Counted from the first letter of the stretch, positions 37,271-46,536 are shown. The stretch: 64,000 bases of DNA from Pelomonas sp. Root1444 (GCF_001426885.1 NZ_LMFP01000027.1:147538-211537), one strand, 5' to 3'. Made by a program: numbers and translations. The notes: generated by a model not told the origin, from the letters alone.

Positions 37271-38580
37271 GCGGCGCTCGCAAGGCCATGCTTGGCACGC
37301 TGCTGGGCACGGCGTTCTTCGGCACCCAGGCGCAGGCCGCGCCGGACATCACCATCCTGCCGGCGCCGGCAGCCGCCTGGCGTACGGTCGTCGGCCACTG
37401 GGAGGCCCAGGCCGAGCTGAGTGGCGACAGCGTCACCGTGCCGGCACCCACGGCCGAGTACGCGCGCGCCAGCACCCTCGCCGCCAGCGCGCGCAGCACC
37501 GCCGGCCAGCGCGAGGCCGTGCTGCTCGACTGGAAAGAGCTGTGGCAGGCCACGCTGCGCTTCGAGTCGCGCCAGCCGCTGGACCTGCGGCCCTACCTGG
37601 GCGGCACGCTGGAGTTCGACCTGGACGTCGCCGAGCTGGGCCAGGGCGGCGTGCGCGCCAAGGTGGCCTGCGGCGACGGCTGCGAGCGCGGCGTCAACCT
37701 CATGGCGCCGGCGCGCGGTTGGGCCGGCAAGGGCTGGCAGCGCGTGGCGCTACCGATGAGCTGCTTCGCGCGTGAGGGTGCCGACTTCTCCAAGGTCAGG
37801 CTGCCGTTTGCGCTGGACAGCACGGGCAGCGGCCGCATCAGCGTCGCCAACGTGCGCATCACGCGCGAGGCCAAGCCAGGCCTGGCCTGCCCGGACTACC
37901 GCACGGAGTCCGTCACGCCCGCGATGCTCGACGAATCCTGGGCCGTCGACTGGTGGCTGCCGCGCCACAAGGAGAAGCTCGAGGAAAAGCGCAAGCTCAT
38001 CGAAGCCGGCACGCCGCCCGAGGTCGTCTTCATCGGCGACTCCATCACCCAGGGCTGGGAGAAGGAGGGCCGCGAGGTCTGGCAGCGTCACTTCGCCAAG
38101 CTCAACGGTCTGGCGGTGGGCTTCGGCGGCGACCGCACGGAGAACGTGCTGTGGCGCCTGCAGCACGGCGAGATCGACGGCATCCGCCCGAAGGTGGCCG
38201 TGCTGATGATCGGCACCAACAACACCGGCCACCGCGCCGAGAACCCCACCACCACCGCGGCCGGCATCAAGCGGCTGGTCGACGAGATCCGCCAGCGGCT
38301 GCCCGACACGAAGCTGCTGCTGCTGGCCATCTTCCCGCGCGGCGAGAAACCCGACGACTTCCAGCGCGGCCTCAACGAGCGTGTCAACAAGCTCATCGAG
38401 GGTTATGCCGACGGCCGCAACGTCCACTTCCTCAACATCAACGCCGCGCTGCTGAACGCCGACGGCACACTCAGCAAGGACGTCATGCCCGACCTCCTGC
38501 ACCCCAACGAGAAGGGCTACGGCCTCTGGCAGCGCGCGATGGCGCCGACGCTGGACAAGCTGCTGGCCACGCCCCGGTAA
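37267..38580 (+). CDS. SGNH/GDSL esterase with N-terminal beta-sandwich domain
   Basis: A 437-residue exported protein (signal peptide to about AQA-A). Residues about 30-205 form a galactose-binding-like beta-sandwich resembling the ExoP-type C-terminal domain of marine GH3 enzymes. Residues about 250-437 form an SGNH hydrolase with all four blocks: GDSITQGW (Ser), [13 protein letters not shown] (Gly), GTNN (Asn) and [10 protein letters not shown] (Asp/His). Related proteins are carbohydrate acetylesterases, so deacetylation of the target glycan is likely. The start overlaps the GH35 stop. Confidence 0.85.
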   Translation: MSGARKAMLGTLLGTAFFGTQAQAAPDITILPAPAAAWRTVVGHWEAQAELSGDSVTVPAPTAEYARASTLAASARSTAGQREAVLLDWKELWQATLRFESRQPLDLRPYLGGTLEFDLDVAELGQGGVRAKVACGDGCERGVNLMAPARGWAGKGWQRVALPMSCFAREGADFSKVRLPFALDSTGSGRISVANVRITREAKPGLACPDYRTESVTPAMLDESWAVDWWLPRHKEKLEEKRKLIEAGTPPEVVFIGDSITQGWEKEGREVWQRHFAKLNGLAVGFGGDRTENVLWRLQHGEIDGIRPKVAVLMIGTNNTGHRAENPTTTAAGIKRLVDEIRQRLPDTKLLLLAIFPRGEKPDDFQRGLNERVNKLIEGYADGRNVHFLNINAALLNADGTLSKDVMPDLLHPNEKGYGLWQRAMAPTLDKLLATPR

Positions 38581-38611
38581 GCGGGTGCCGCCCGCCACCT
38601 CGAGAGACAAG

Positions 38612-41083
38612 ATGACCCATTTCAATCCCACCCGCCGCGGCTTCGTCGCTGGCGGCACCTCGCTGGCCTGCACCCTGGCCGCCTTGCCGGTCTTCGCGCA
38701 AAGCGGTGCCGCCAAGCTGGCCGACGACTCGCTCATGCTGTGGTACGACCAGCCCGCCGGGCCCTGGATCGAGGCATTGCCGGTGGGCAGCGGGCGCCTG
38801 GGCACGATGGTCTTCGGCCGCCCGGCGCAGGAGCGGCTGCAGTTCAACATCGACACGCTGTACGGCGGCGGCCCCTACGTCCAGGACAACCCGAAGTTCC
38901 GCGAGGCCCTGCCTCAAGTGCGGGCCCTCATCGACCAGGAGCGCTGGAAGGAGGCCAACGACCTCGTCTCGGAAGCGCTGATGGGCAAGCCGATCAAGCA
39001 GATGCCGTTCAGCGGCGCCGGCGACCTGCTGCTGGACTTCCCCGGCGTGAAGGCCGCAGCGCGATATCGGCGCAGCCTCGACCTCGACAGCGCCATCGCC
39101 ACCACGCAGTTCATCGACGGCAGCGGCCGCCACCGGCGCGAGACCTTCTGCAGCGTGCCGGACCAGGTGACGGTGATCCGGCTGGAGATCGAAGGCGACG
39201 GAGCCATCGACGTCGACCTCGGCTACCGCCACCCCGACTACCAGCCCTACGGCGGCTTCGGCGACACCAAGTACGACAAGGATGGCGTCGTCTTCGTCGG
39301 TGCGCCCTGGGACCACCGCGAATCTCTCAATGCCGAGAAGCGGCCGGGGTCGCTGGCGGTGCGTGCCGACGGCAGCGACGCACTGCTGATCGAGGGCCGC
39401 AATGTGCAGGCCTTCGGCATCCCGGGCCAGCTGCGCTATGCGCTGCGCGTGCAAGCAGTGGGCGACGGTCGCATCGAGGCCGTCGGCGACCGGCTGCGCG
39501 TGCGCGGCGCGCGCCAGCTGACGCTGGTGGTGGCCGGCGAGACCAGCTACGTCAACTGGCAGGACACCAGCGGCGACCCCGTGGCCGCCGTGCGCCAGCG
39601 CACCGCCGCGGCCGCGCGCAAGCCCTTCGCCAAGCTGCGCGACGACCACCTCAAGGCCCACCGCGCGCTGTTCCGCCGCCTGCACATCGACCTCGGTGGC
39701 CGCGAGGCCAATGCCCGCACCACCGATGCCCGCATCAAGGACGTGCCCCGCCAGCCCGACGCCGCGCTCGCCGCGATGTATGTGCAGTACGCGCGCTACC
39801 TGCTGCTGTCGTCCTCTCGGCCGGGCAGCCAGCCGGCCAACCTGCAAGGGGTGTGGAACGAAGTGCTGCACCCACCGTGGGAAGGCAAGTACACGATCAA
39901 CATCAACACGGAGATGAACTACTGGCCCGCCGGGCCGGCCAACCTGGGCGAGTGCGTCGAGCCGCTGCTGAAGATGGTGGAGGACCTGGCCGTCACCGGC
40001 GCCCGCACCGCGCGCAACAGCTACGGCGCGCGCGGCTGGGTCGCCCACCACAACACCGACCTGTGGCGCGCCACGGCACCGCTGGACGGCCCGCTGTGGG
40101 GCATGTGGCCCACCGGCGGCGCCTGGCTTTGCACGACGCTGTGGCAGCAGTACCAGTACAACCCGAGCCCGGCCGTGCTGCGTCGCCTGGTGCCGCTGTT
40201 CAAGGGCGCCGCGCTGTTCTTCCTCGACACGCTGATCGAAGACCCCAAGGGCCGCGGGCTGGTCACGTCGCCATCGTCGTCGCCGGAGAACAACCACCAT
40301 GCCGACATCGCACTGTGCGCCGGGCCGGCCATGGACCGCCAGATCCTGCGCGACCTGTTCGACGCAGCCATTGCGGCACAGGCACAGCTGGGCGAGGACG
40401 ACGCGGCATTCACCGCTGCCGTCCGCAAGGCGAGAGCCCGCCTGCCCGCCGACCGCATCGGCGCGCAAGGCCAGTTGCAGGAGTGGCTGGAAGACTGGGA
40501 TGCGTCGGCCACCGACCAGCAGCACCGCCATGTCTCGCACCTCTACGCCGTCTACCCCAGCGAGCAGGTCAATGTGCGCGACACACCCGCGCTGGCCCAG
40601 GCCGCCCGCAAGACGCTGAACACCCGCGGCGACGAAAGCACCGGCTGGGCCACCGCCTGGCGGCTCGCGCTGTGGACGCGCCTGGGCGACGGCGAGCGGG
40701 CCTACAAGGTACTGCAAGGCCTGCTGGGACCCGCGCGCACCTACCCCAACATGTTCGACGCCCACCCGCCCTTCCAGATCGACGGCAACTTCGGCGGCGC
40801 GGCGGCCATCCTGGACATGATCGTGCAGTCCTGGGGCGGCGAGGTGCACCTGCTGGCCGCCCTGCCCAAGGCCTGGCCGACCGGCCGCCTGCACGGCGTG
40901 CGCGCCCACGGCGGCGTCGAGGTGGACGTCGATTGGCAGGCTGGGCGCCTGACCCGCGTGCGCCTGCGCGGGCCGGTGCGCGCCGGCGTCGCCCTGCGTC
41001 ATCTCGGCCGTAGCGTGGCGGTCAAGCTCGACGCGCGCGGCCACGCCCGCCTGAGCGCCAGCGATTTCGCGGCACCGACATGA
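38612..41083 (+). CDS. GH95 alpha-L-fucosidase (or alpha-L-galactosidase)
   Basis: An 823-residue protein with a twin-arginine signal (TRRGFVAGG) and the GH95 layout: N-terminal beta-sandwich (WYDQPAGPWIEALPVGSGRLG), an (alpha/alpha)6 barrel and a C-terminal beta-domain. Catalytic landmarks are present: NTEMNYWPA (Asn pair), TSPSSSPEN (acid Glu) and DGNFGGAAAI (Asp). GH95 enzymes act by inversion on alpha-1,2-fucose; in xyloglucan they remove the terminal fucose (or L-galactose) on galactosyl side chains. The ribosome site GAGAGA precedes ATG 38612. The stop overlaps the GH43-like gene (ATGA). Confidence 0.92.
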   Translation: MTHFNPTRRGFVAGGTSLACTLAALPVFAQSGAAKLADDSLMLWYDQPAGPWIEALPVGSGRLGTMVFGRPAQERLQFNIDTLYGGGPYVQDNPKFREALPQVRALIDQERWKEANDLVSEALMGKPIKQMPFSGAGDLLLDFPGVKAAARYRRSLDLDSAIATTQFIDGSGRHRRETFCSVPDQVTVIRLEIEGDGAIDVDLGYRHPDYQPYGGFGDTKYDKDGVVFVGAPWDHRESLNAEKRPGSLAVRADGSDALLIEGRNVQAFGIPGQLRYALRVQAVGDGRIEAVGDRLRVRGARQLTLVVAGETSYVNWQDTSGDPVAAVRQRTAAAARKPFAKLRDDHLKAHRALFRRLHIDLGGREANARTTDARIKDVPRQPDAALAAMYVQYARYLLLSSSRPGSQPANLQGVWNEVLHPPWEGKYTININTEMNYWPAGPANLGECVEPLLKMVEDLAVTGARTARNSYGARGWVAHHNTDLWRATAPLDGPLWGMWPTGGAWLCTTLWQQYQYNPSPAVLRRLVPLFKGAALFFLDTLIEDPKGRGLVTSPSSSPENNHHADIALCAGPAMDRQILRDLFDAAIAAQAQLGEDDAAFTAAVRKARARLPADRIGAQGQLQEWLEDWDASATDQQHRHVSHLYAVYPSEQVNVRDTPALAQAARKTLNTRGDESTGWATAWRLALWTRLGDGERAYKVLQGLLGPARTYPNMFDAHPPFQIDGNFGGAAAILDMIVQSWGGEVHLLAALPKAWPTGRLHGVRAHGGVEVDVDWQAGRLTRVRLRGPVRAGVALRHLGRSVAVKLDARGHARLSASDFAAPT

Positions 41084-42633
41084 AGCCTGCCGCCGGCCCG
41101 GCCGTGTCACGCCCGCCATCGCTGGCCGCGCTCGTGTGCACGGACGGGGCGGCGCCGGCACCGAGCCTTGGTAGCCTGCGCGGCGCCGGCCTCGGCGGCG
41201 GCAGTTTCCGCAACCCCGTGCTGGCGGGCGACCACCCCGAGCCGGCCCTGCTGCAAGACGGCGCCGACTACTACCTCAGCTGCGCCTCCTTCCAGTCCTG
41301 CCCCGGCGTGGTGATCTGGCACTCGCGGGACCTCGTGCACTGGGTGCCGATCGGCGCCGCGCTCGCCCGGGTCATCGGTTCGGTGCACGCCGTGAACCTC
41401 ATCCAGCACGCAGGCCGCTACTTCATCTATCTCGGCGTGCGCACGCCGCAGGGCACCGCCATCCATGTCGTCCATGCCGACGACATGCGCGGCCCCTGGA
41501 GCGCCCCCATCGACCTGGGCCTGCCGGGCTGCGCGGCCCCCGCCCACGTCGTCGACGAGGCCAGCCAGCGGCATCTCCTCGTCAACGGCCTGCAGCGCGT
41601 GCGCCTGAGCGACGACGGCCTGGCGACCGCGGGCGGCCTGTCCGGCACCGACTGCCCTGCGCTCGAAAGCGCACGGATGCTGCGCCACGGCGAGTTCGTC
41701 TACCTGATCACCACGGCAAGCGGCAGTGCCGTGCACCGCGCGACCGTCGCGCGCGCGCCGTCCGTGCATGGGCCGTGGGAGGCCTGCCCCTTCGACCCCG
41801 TCACAGGCTCCGCCGGCGCCGCCGATCCCTGGCAGACCGGCGGCCCTCTGAACCTGGTGCAAGGCCCGGCCGGCGACTGGTGGATGGTCTGCCATGGCCA
41901 CGAGAAGGGGTTCCGCACCCTCGGCCGTCAGACGCTGCTGCAACCGGTCGGCTGGACGCGCGAGGGCTGGTTCCGCGTCACCGGCTCGGCGCTCGACCGG
42001 CCGCAACGCATGCCTCGCGGCGGCACAGCGGGCGCTGAGGCAATGGCGGCGGCGGGGCTGTCCGACGACTTCACGCGCGACCGGCTCGGCACGCAATGGA
42101 GCTTCTTCGACGCCGCCCCTGACGAGTTGCGGCGCGCGCACTACGACGGCGCCGGCCTGTTGCTGCGCGGCAAGGGCACGGGGCTGGCCGACTGCTCGCC
42201 GCTCACCTGCACCGTCGGCGACCACAGCTACGAGGCGGAACTGGACTTCGAGCTGATCGGCGCGGTCCAGGGCGGCCTGGCGCTGTTCCATGATGCCCGC
42301 GGCTTCGTCGGCGTCGGCATCGGCGACGGCCTCATGCACACCTACAACTATGGCCAGGAGCACAACTGGACGCAGCAGCCGGTGCTAGGCGTGCGCCACC
42401 GCCTGCGCGTGACCCACCACCAGCAGCGCATCACCTTCGAGCACGCCGCGGGCGACGGGCCCTGGGTGCAGAACCCCTGGTTGAACGAGGTCTCCGCCCT
42501 CCACCAGAACGTCTTCGGCGGTTTCCCCAGCCTGCGGCCGGCGCTCTTCGCCGCGGGTGCCGGCGAGGTGCGCCTGCGCCGCTTCAGCTACCGAGCCACC
42601 GTGGGCCTTGCGGCCCTTGCGGGCACGACATAA
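41080..42633 (+). CDS. GH43-like protein with C-terminal beta-sandwich, altered active site
   Basis: A 517-residue protein: a five-bladed GH43 propeller (about 43-315) and a C-terminal GH43_C2-type beta-sandwich (about 325-515). The general-acid Glu is retained (Glu196, ALESARM). The catalytic base, normally Asp in a PDP motif, is Glu54 in HPEPALL. The Asp that tunes acidity, normally in an IDPGH-like motif, is Ala153 in AAPAH. The N-terminus (30 residues, Ala/Pro-rich) is not a convincing signal peptide. GH43 covers xylosidases and arabinofuranosidases. This copy may be inactive, binding-only or changed in activity. Its start overlaps the GH95 stop. Confidence 0.82.
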   Translation: MKPAAGPAVSRPPSLAALVCTDGAAPAPSLGSLRGAGLGGGSFRNPVLAGDHPEPALLQDGADYYLSCASFQSCPGVVIWHSRDLVHWVPIGAALARVIGSVHAVNLIQHAGRYFIYLGVRTPQGTAIHVVHADDMRGPWSAPIDLGLPGCAAPAHVVDEASQRHLLVNGLQRVRLSDDGLATAGGLSGTDCPALESARMLRHGEFVYLITTASGSAVHRATVARAPSVHGPWEACPFDPVTGSAGAADPWQTGGPLNLVQGPAGDWWMVCHGHEKGFRTLGRQTLLQPVGWTREGWFRVTGSALDRPQRMPRGGTAGAEAMAAAGLSDDFTRDRLGTQWSFFDAAPDELRRAHYDGAGLLLRGKGTGLADCSPLTCTVGDHSYEAELDFELIGAVQGGLALFHDARGFVGVGIGDGLMHTYNYGQEHNWTQQPVLGVRHRLRVTHHQQRITFEHAAGDGPWVQNPWLNEVSALHQNVFGGFPSLRPALFAAGAGEVRLRRFSYRATVGLAALAGTT

Positions 42634-42650
42634 CAAGAACGAGGAGTCTC

Positions 42651-43595
42651 ATGACCTGGACACCACCCAACCCCGACACGCCCGAGGCCGAATCCAAATC
42701 GCGGCGACTGTGGCCGCGCGGCTTCAATGGCTACGCGCTGATCATTGCTGTCGTATTCCACCTCCTGATCCTGGTGGCGGTGCTGTCGTGGCGCGCCAAG
42801 GCGCCGCCGCCAAAGAAGCCTCGCAGTACCGATGTGAGCGTCGTCCTGCAGAAGGACCCGCCGAAGCCCGAGCCCTTGATGCCGCCCCCGAAGATGCCCG
42901 ATCTGCAGCCGCCGAACCTGCCGGCGATACCCGAGCTGCCGGTGATCGAGGTGTCCAAGGTCGAGGCCGCGCCGCAAGCCCCGCCGCCACCGCCGCCGCC
43001 GACGGTCGCCCCGGCGCCTCCTCCACCGGTCGCACCACCGGTGGCCCCGCCGCCGCCAGCCCCGGCCGCCAGCAGCGCCAAGGTGTTCGAGGAATGCGAG
43101 GAAGGGTCGGACCGCAAGATGGTGGCCGACGTGTTCCGCCTGCGCCCGGGATTCAAAACGGTGAGGGATATGCGCCGGGGCAACAAGCCCATCAAGACCG
43201 TCTGCCTGGCCCAGCTCGACGTCACCCCCCGGAAGTTCAACGACGGGTTCCCGGGCCTCGACCTGGTCGAATGGTTCGGCCTGGACATCCGCTTCACCCT
43301 CAACATCCCGGAAGACGGCACATGGGAGCTGATGCTGCTGTCAGACGACGGTGCCATCCTGACCGTGGACGGCGTCGAGGTGATCAACAACGACGGCATC
43401 CACGCGCCCGAGCCGGCGATGGCCACGGTCAAGATGGCCAAGGGCCCGCGCGATTTCCGCGTGCGCTACTTCCAAGGGCCCGCGCCAGACCTGGCCCTGA
43501 TGCTCGCGTGGCGCAAGCCAGGCGTGGCGGACTTCCAGTACATCCCGCGCCGGCTGCTCGGGCGCCCCGCGGCCACTGCCTCTCCGACGCCGTAA
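42651..43595 (+). CDS. TonB-like membrane anchor and Pro-rich linker fused to a PA14-type domain
   Basis: A 314-residue protein: cytoplasmic N-terminus, one transmembrane helix (about 27-46, GYALIIAVVFHLLILVAVL), a Pro-rich stretch (about 50-142) as in TonB, then about 170 residues that match PA14: DIRFTLNIPEDGTWELMLLS, DDGAILTVDGVEVINNDGIH and FRVRYFQGPAPDLALMLAW. There is no TonB C-terminal domain. PA14 domains often bind glycans. The protein would span the periplasm from the inner membrane; its role (glycan sensing or envelope bridging) is unknown. It is the fifth gene of the operon, 17 bp after the GH43-like gene. Confidence 0.78.
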   Translation: MTWTPPNPDTPEAESKSRRLWPRGFNGYALIIAVVFHLLILVAVLSWRAKAPPPKKPRSTDVSVVLQKDPPKPEPLMPPPKMPDLQPPNLPAIPELPVIEVSKVEAAPQAPPPPPPPTVAPAPPPPVAPPVAPPPPAPAASSAKVFEECEEGSDRKMVADVFRLRPGFKTVRDMRRGNKPIKTVCLAQLDVTPRKFNDGFPGLDLVEWFGLDIRFTLNIPEDGTWELMLLSDDGAILTVDGVEVINNDGIHAPEPAMATVKMAKGPRDFRVRYFQGPAPDLALMLAWRKPGVADFQYIPRRLLGRPAATASPTP

Positions 43596-43641
43596 CGGGC
43601 GCATCAACCGCAGGCGATCCAATCCAAGGGAGTGCAACGAG

Positions 43642-44634
43642 ATGGCAAAGACGGGGAGTGATCGAAGCCGCCGCCGCACGCACTATGCAGTGGCCTTCGC
43701 AGCGATCGTGCTTGCAGGCGGTGGCGCAGTTGCATGGCTGCATGGCGACAAACCGGCCAGCGGTGCTCCGGCAGCCACGCCGGCTGCGGCGCTGGAGCTG
43801 CCCGCAGCAACGGCCGAACCGGCCAGCACCACAGCAGTAGGCCTGGCGGTGCCGGCGTCGTCCGCCGTTGCGGCCAGCGGCATGGCGGCATCTGGCAAAC
43901 CTGCGGCGGCTGCGCGACCGCCGGAAGAATCACCGGCCGAAACGCTGCGCCAGGTGCAGCTGGCGCTGAGCGGTGGCAGCCCGGAAGATGCGCTGAAAGC
44001 GGCCCAGACGCTGCGGCACTGCGCGACGATGTCCCGGGCTCCGGAGGCCCTGTTTGCCGTTCGCGATCAGCCGGACCTGATGCCAGCCAACGTGAAGAAG
44101 GCGCTCAAGGAGATGGGCGGCGAGGACGGCGTGAGCAACGAGACCATCGCCCAGGCCCAGCGCGATCAGCGACGCTGCCAGGTCTTCGACGCCGCCACGC
44201 TGGCGCGCAGCGGTGAGCTCCTGCAAAAAGCCTATGAGGGCAAAGCTCCAGGAGCGGCACTGGCCTATCTGCAATCGCTGCAGTCGCCGGACGCCAAAGA
44301 CAAGGCGGACCCGGCGCTGATCGCCAGGCTGCAGGCCGATGTGCGCCAGGCGGCCCAGGCCGGCGACCCCAACACGCTGATGTCGCTTGCCATGGCCTCC
44401 GGCGATATGGCGCGCGATCTGGGCATCACGCCGGCACAACGCAGCGGCTACAGGAATGCCTATGTGCAGATACAGGACGAGCTCGTGCCGGGGCTGGGCA
44501 AGGGGATGGTTAAAGTCATCGATGCGGTCGCGCTGATGAACCCGACGGCGCCCCTCACCGCCGCGCAGCAACGCGAGGCCGACGCGCTGACCACGCAGGT
44601 GGTCGAAGCGTGGCGGCGCGGGCGCAAGAGCTGA
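43642..44634 (+). CDS. Membrane-anchored periplasmic protein of unknown function
   Basis: A 330-residue protein with one N-terminal transmembrane helix (about 15-34, AVAFAAIVLAGGGAVAWL), an Ala/Pro-rich linker (to about 92) and a helical C-terminal region (about 95-330). I do not recognise the family. Two Cys (LRHCATM, RRCQVF) could form a disulfide. The anchor-linker-domain topology resembles the preceding TonB-PA14 protein, suggesting a joint envelope function. It lies 46 bp after that gene and 24 bp before the esterase gene. The start has a plausible ribosome site (AAGGGAG). Confidence 0.7.
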   Translation: MAKTGSDRSRRRTHYAVAFAAIVLAGGGAVAWLHGDKPASGAPAATPAAALELPAATAEPASTTAVGLAVPASSAVAASGMAASGKPAAAARPPEESPAETLRQVQLALSGGSPEDALKAAQTLRHCATMSRAPEALFAVRDQPDLMPANVKKALKEMGGEDGVSNETIAQAQRDQRRCQVFDAATLARSGELLQKAYEGKAPGAALAYLQSLQSPDAKDKADPALIARLQADVRQAAQAGDPNTLMSLAMASGDMARDLGITPAQRSGYRNAYVQIQDELVPGLGKGMVKVIDAVALMNPTAPLTAAQQREADALTTQVVEAWRRGRKS

Positions 44635-44658
44635 TCACCTCGGACACCGGCACTCCAG

Positions 44659-45576
44659 ATGCAACCCACCAAGACACTGGCCACACTCGCGCTGCTGGCA
44701 CTCGCCACCGCTGCCTCGGCGCAAGGCGTCGAGACCGTCACGCCGGACCGGGCGCGCGCCAACTTCGGCCGCCCCATCACGCTCGCGGCCGACGACGTGC
44801 GCGCCTTCCCCGCGCCGCCCGCCGGCTTTGCCGATGCGCGGCCGGGCGTGGCGGCCGGTCGTGTCGAGGACCTGAGCTATGCCTCCGGCGTGACCGGTAC
44901 GCAGCGCAAGGCCAGCGTCTACCTGCCACCCGGCTACTCGGCAGAGAAGCGCTACCCGGTGCTCTACCTGCTGCACGGCATCGGCGGCAACCAGCACGAG
45001 TGGCGTGGCTACGTGCGGGCCGACGCCGTGCTGGACAACCTCATCGCCGACGGCAAGTCGCTGCCGATGATCGTCGTGATGCCCAATGGCCGGGCACTGC
45101 CGGACGACACCCCCCCGCCGGCCGACCGCGTGTTCACGCCGGAGCACGCCAGCGCTTTCGCCAAGTTCGAACGCGACCTGCTGGAGTTCCTCATCCCGGC
45201 TGTTGACGCCAAGTACCCGACGCTGGCGGACCGCGGCCACCGGGCGATCGCCGGGCTGTCGATGGGCGGTGGGCAGGCGCTCAATTTCGGCCTTGCGCAC
45301 CTGGACACGTTCGCCTGGATCGGCGGCTTCTCCTCCGCCCCCAACACCAAGCCGGTCGCGGCGCTGCTACCCGACCCCGCTGGGGTGCGCCGCCAGCTCG
45401 CGCTGCTCTACCTGTCCTGCGGCAACAAGGACGGCCTGATCAACGTTTCACAGGGCGTGCATCAGGCGCTCAAGCAGCATGAGATTCCCCACCTGTGGAA
45501 CGTCGACGAACACGGCCACGACCGCGAAAGCTGGGCCGAGAACCTGTACCACTTCGCGCAGCGGCTGTTCCGATAG
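44659..45576 (+). CDS. CE1-type alpha/beta-hydrolase esterase (acetyl/feruloyl-esterase-like)
   Basis: A 305-residue exported protein (signal peptide cleaved near ASA-Q) of the esterase D/CE1 family. Nucleophile Ser201 is in AGLSMGGG, the acid Asp in CGNKDGL, and the His in NVDEHGHDRESW. The LLHGIGGNQHEW segment provides the oxyanion hole. Such enzymes remove acetyl or feruloyl groups from plant polysaccharides; which ester is cut here is unknown. It is the last gene of the GH35 operon and is convergent with the ThuA gene. Confidence 0.88.
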   Translation: MQPTKTLATLALLALATAASAQGVETVTPDRARANFGRPITLAADDVRAFPAPPAGFADARPGVAAGRVEDLSYASGVTGTQRKASVYLPPGYSAEKRYPVLYLLHGIGGNQHEWRGYVRADAVLDNLIADGKSLPMIVVMPNGRALPDDTPPPADRVFTPEHASAFAKFERDLLEFLIPAVDAKYPTLADRGHRAIAGLSMGGGQALNFGLAHLDTFAWIGGFSSAPNTKPVAALLPDPAGVRRQLALLYLSCGNKDGLINVSQGVHQALKQHEIPHLWNVDEHGHDRESWAENLYHFAQRLFR

Positions 45577-45587
45577 GCGGCCTCGGG

Positions 45588-45606
45588 CCGGTCAAGGCCT
45601 GACCGG
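45588..45606. terminator. Hairpin between convergent esterase and ThuA genes
   Basis: CCGGTCA and its perfect complement TGACCGG form a 7-bp stem with a 5-base loop, overlapping the ThuA stop codon and starting 12 bp after the esterase stop. There is no U-tract. It is a possible bidirectional 3'-end structure. Confidence 0.4.
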
Positions 45607-46404
45607 GGGCTTGGGATTGAGCTTCAACGCCCATTCGATGCCGCCCAGCACGTGCTGCTGGAACGCTGGCAGTTGCCACACCGCCTCGTTGTGGCCCAGT
45701 GCCGTGTAGAACACCCGACCCTGGCCCTCCTCGCGAGACCATGAGAGCGGGAAGTTGCCGGGCGCGCCCGTGTTGGGATGACGGTCCAGCACGAGCAACT
45801 CATGCACGCGGTCCGGCCGGTAGTTCTTGAAGACGTAGATCTCCTCCAGCTCGCCATCGAGGTTCCAGGTGGACGGCAGATGGCGATTCGCCGAGTGCGA
45901 AGCATCCCGGTTCAACGCCTTGATGCGGACCTGCTCGCGGTGATAGTCGAATTCGCCGCCCAGCAGGTCGAGGTAGGGACGGTAGGCGTGGAACGTGTCG
46001 GAGGCGCTGTGGATGCCGATGAAGGCGCCGCCGTCCCTGACCCACTGGATGAATGCGGCCTTGTCGGGCAGCGGCAGCTCGCCCGTGGTGCTGGCGAAGA
46101 CGATGCCGTCGTAGCGCTTCAGAGCTGCGGCGTTCATCTTGCCTTCCAGCATGGCGTGGACCTTTTGCCTGTAGGCATCCGACCCAGCGTCGCCCGCGGG
46201 CGTCACGGCAGCCAGCTCGACCTCATAGGAACCGGAGGTCTCGCCCAGCGACGTCAGCACGCGTTCGGCCGTCTCGATGGAAGCGTGCCGGAAACCCAGC
46301 GTCGTCGTGACGACGAGCAGCTTCTTGGGCGGAGCGGCCGTCACGTCGCCAACGATCCCGCAGGCCATCGTGGCCAGGCAGGTGAGCCACAGAAAGCACT
46401 TCAT
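45592..46404 (-). CDS. Exported ThuA-like domain protein
   Basis: A 270-residue protein with a signal peptide and a ThuA-like glutamine-amidotransferase fold: LLVVTTTLGFRHASIETAER near the start, FIQWVRDGGAFIGIHSASDT in the middle, and GRVFYTALGHNEAVWQ near the end. ThuA domains occur in enzymes of sugar and disaccharide metabolism and in secreted proteins of glycan loci; no activity can be assigned. A Cys at residue 15 (TMACG) is a poor lipobox. It is divergent from the PEP-CTERM gene, and operator-like motifs lie in the shared 255-bp region. Confidence 0.85.
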   Translation of the reverse strand: MKCFLWLTCLATMACGIVGDVTAAPPKKLLVVTTTLGFRHASIETAERVLTSLGETSGSYEVELAAVTPAGDAGSDAYRQKVHAMLEGKMNAAALKRYDGIVFASTTGELPLPDKAAFIQWVRDGGAFIGIHSASDTFHAYRPYLDLLGGEFDYHREQVRIKALNRDASHSANRHLPSTWNLDGELEEIYVFKNYRPDRVHELLVLDRHPNTGAPGNFPLSWSREEGQGRVFYTALGHNEAVWQLPAFQQHVLGGIEWALKLNPKPPVRP

Positions 46405-46426
46405 CTGTCGAGTCTCCGCAAAGAAC

Positions 46427-46460
46427 TGGTCTGGCCAATGCTAATTTGTTCGGCTGACCA
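46427..46460. promoter_or_regulatory. ThuA-proximal operator-like repeats
   Basis: TGGTCTGGCCA (46427-46437) is a near-palindrome of the TGGT-N3-ACCA type. A further half-site, GGCTGACCA, ends at 46460. They lie 23-56 bp before the ThuA start and share the GACCA half-site with the motifs nearer the PEP-CTERM gene. Confidence 0.4.
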
Positions 46461-46536
46461 ATCAATGCATGAATGCAGACAGGAGCGCTATGGATCTGCG
46501 CCTCCCTGTTCTGTTTGGCCTGGATAGGTGTTTTTC

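Noticed and set aside
45592..46404. ThuA-domain protein as a lipoprotein
   Set aside because: The Cys at residue 15 is preceded by TMA rather than a good lipobox, so the protein is described simply as exported.
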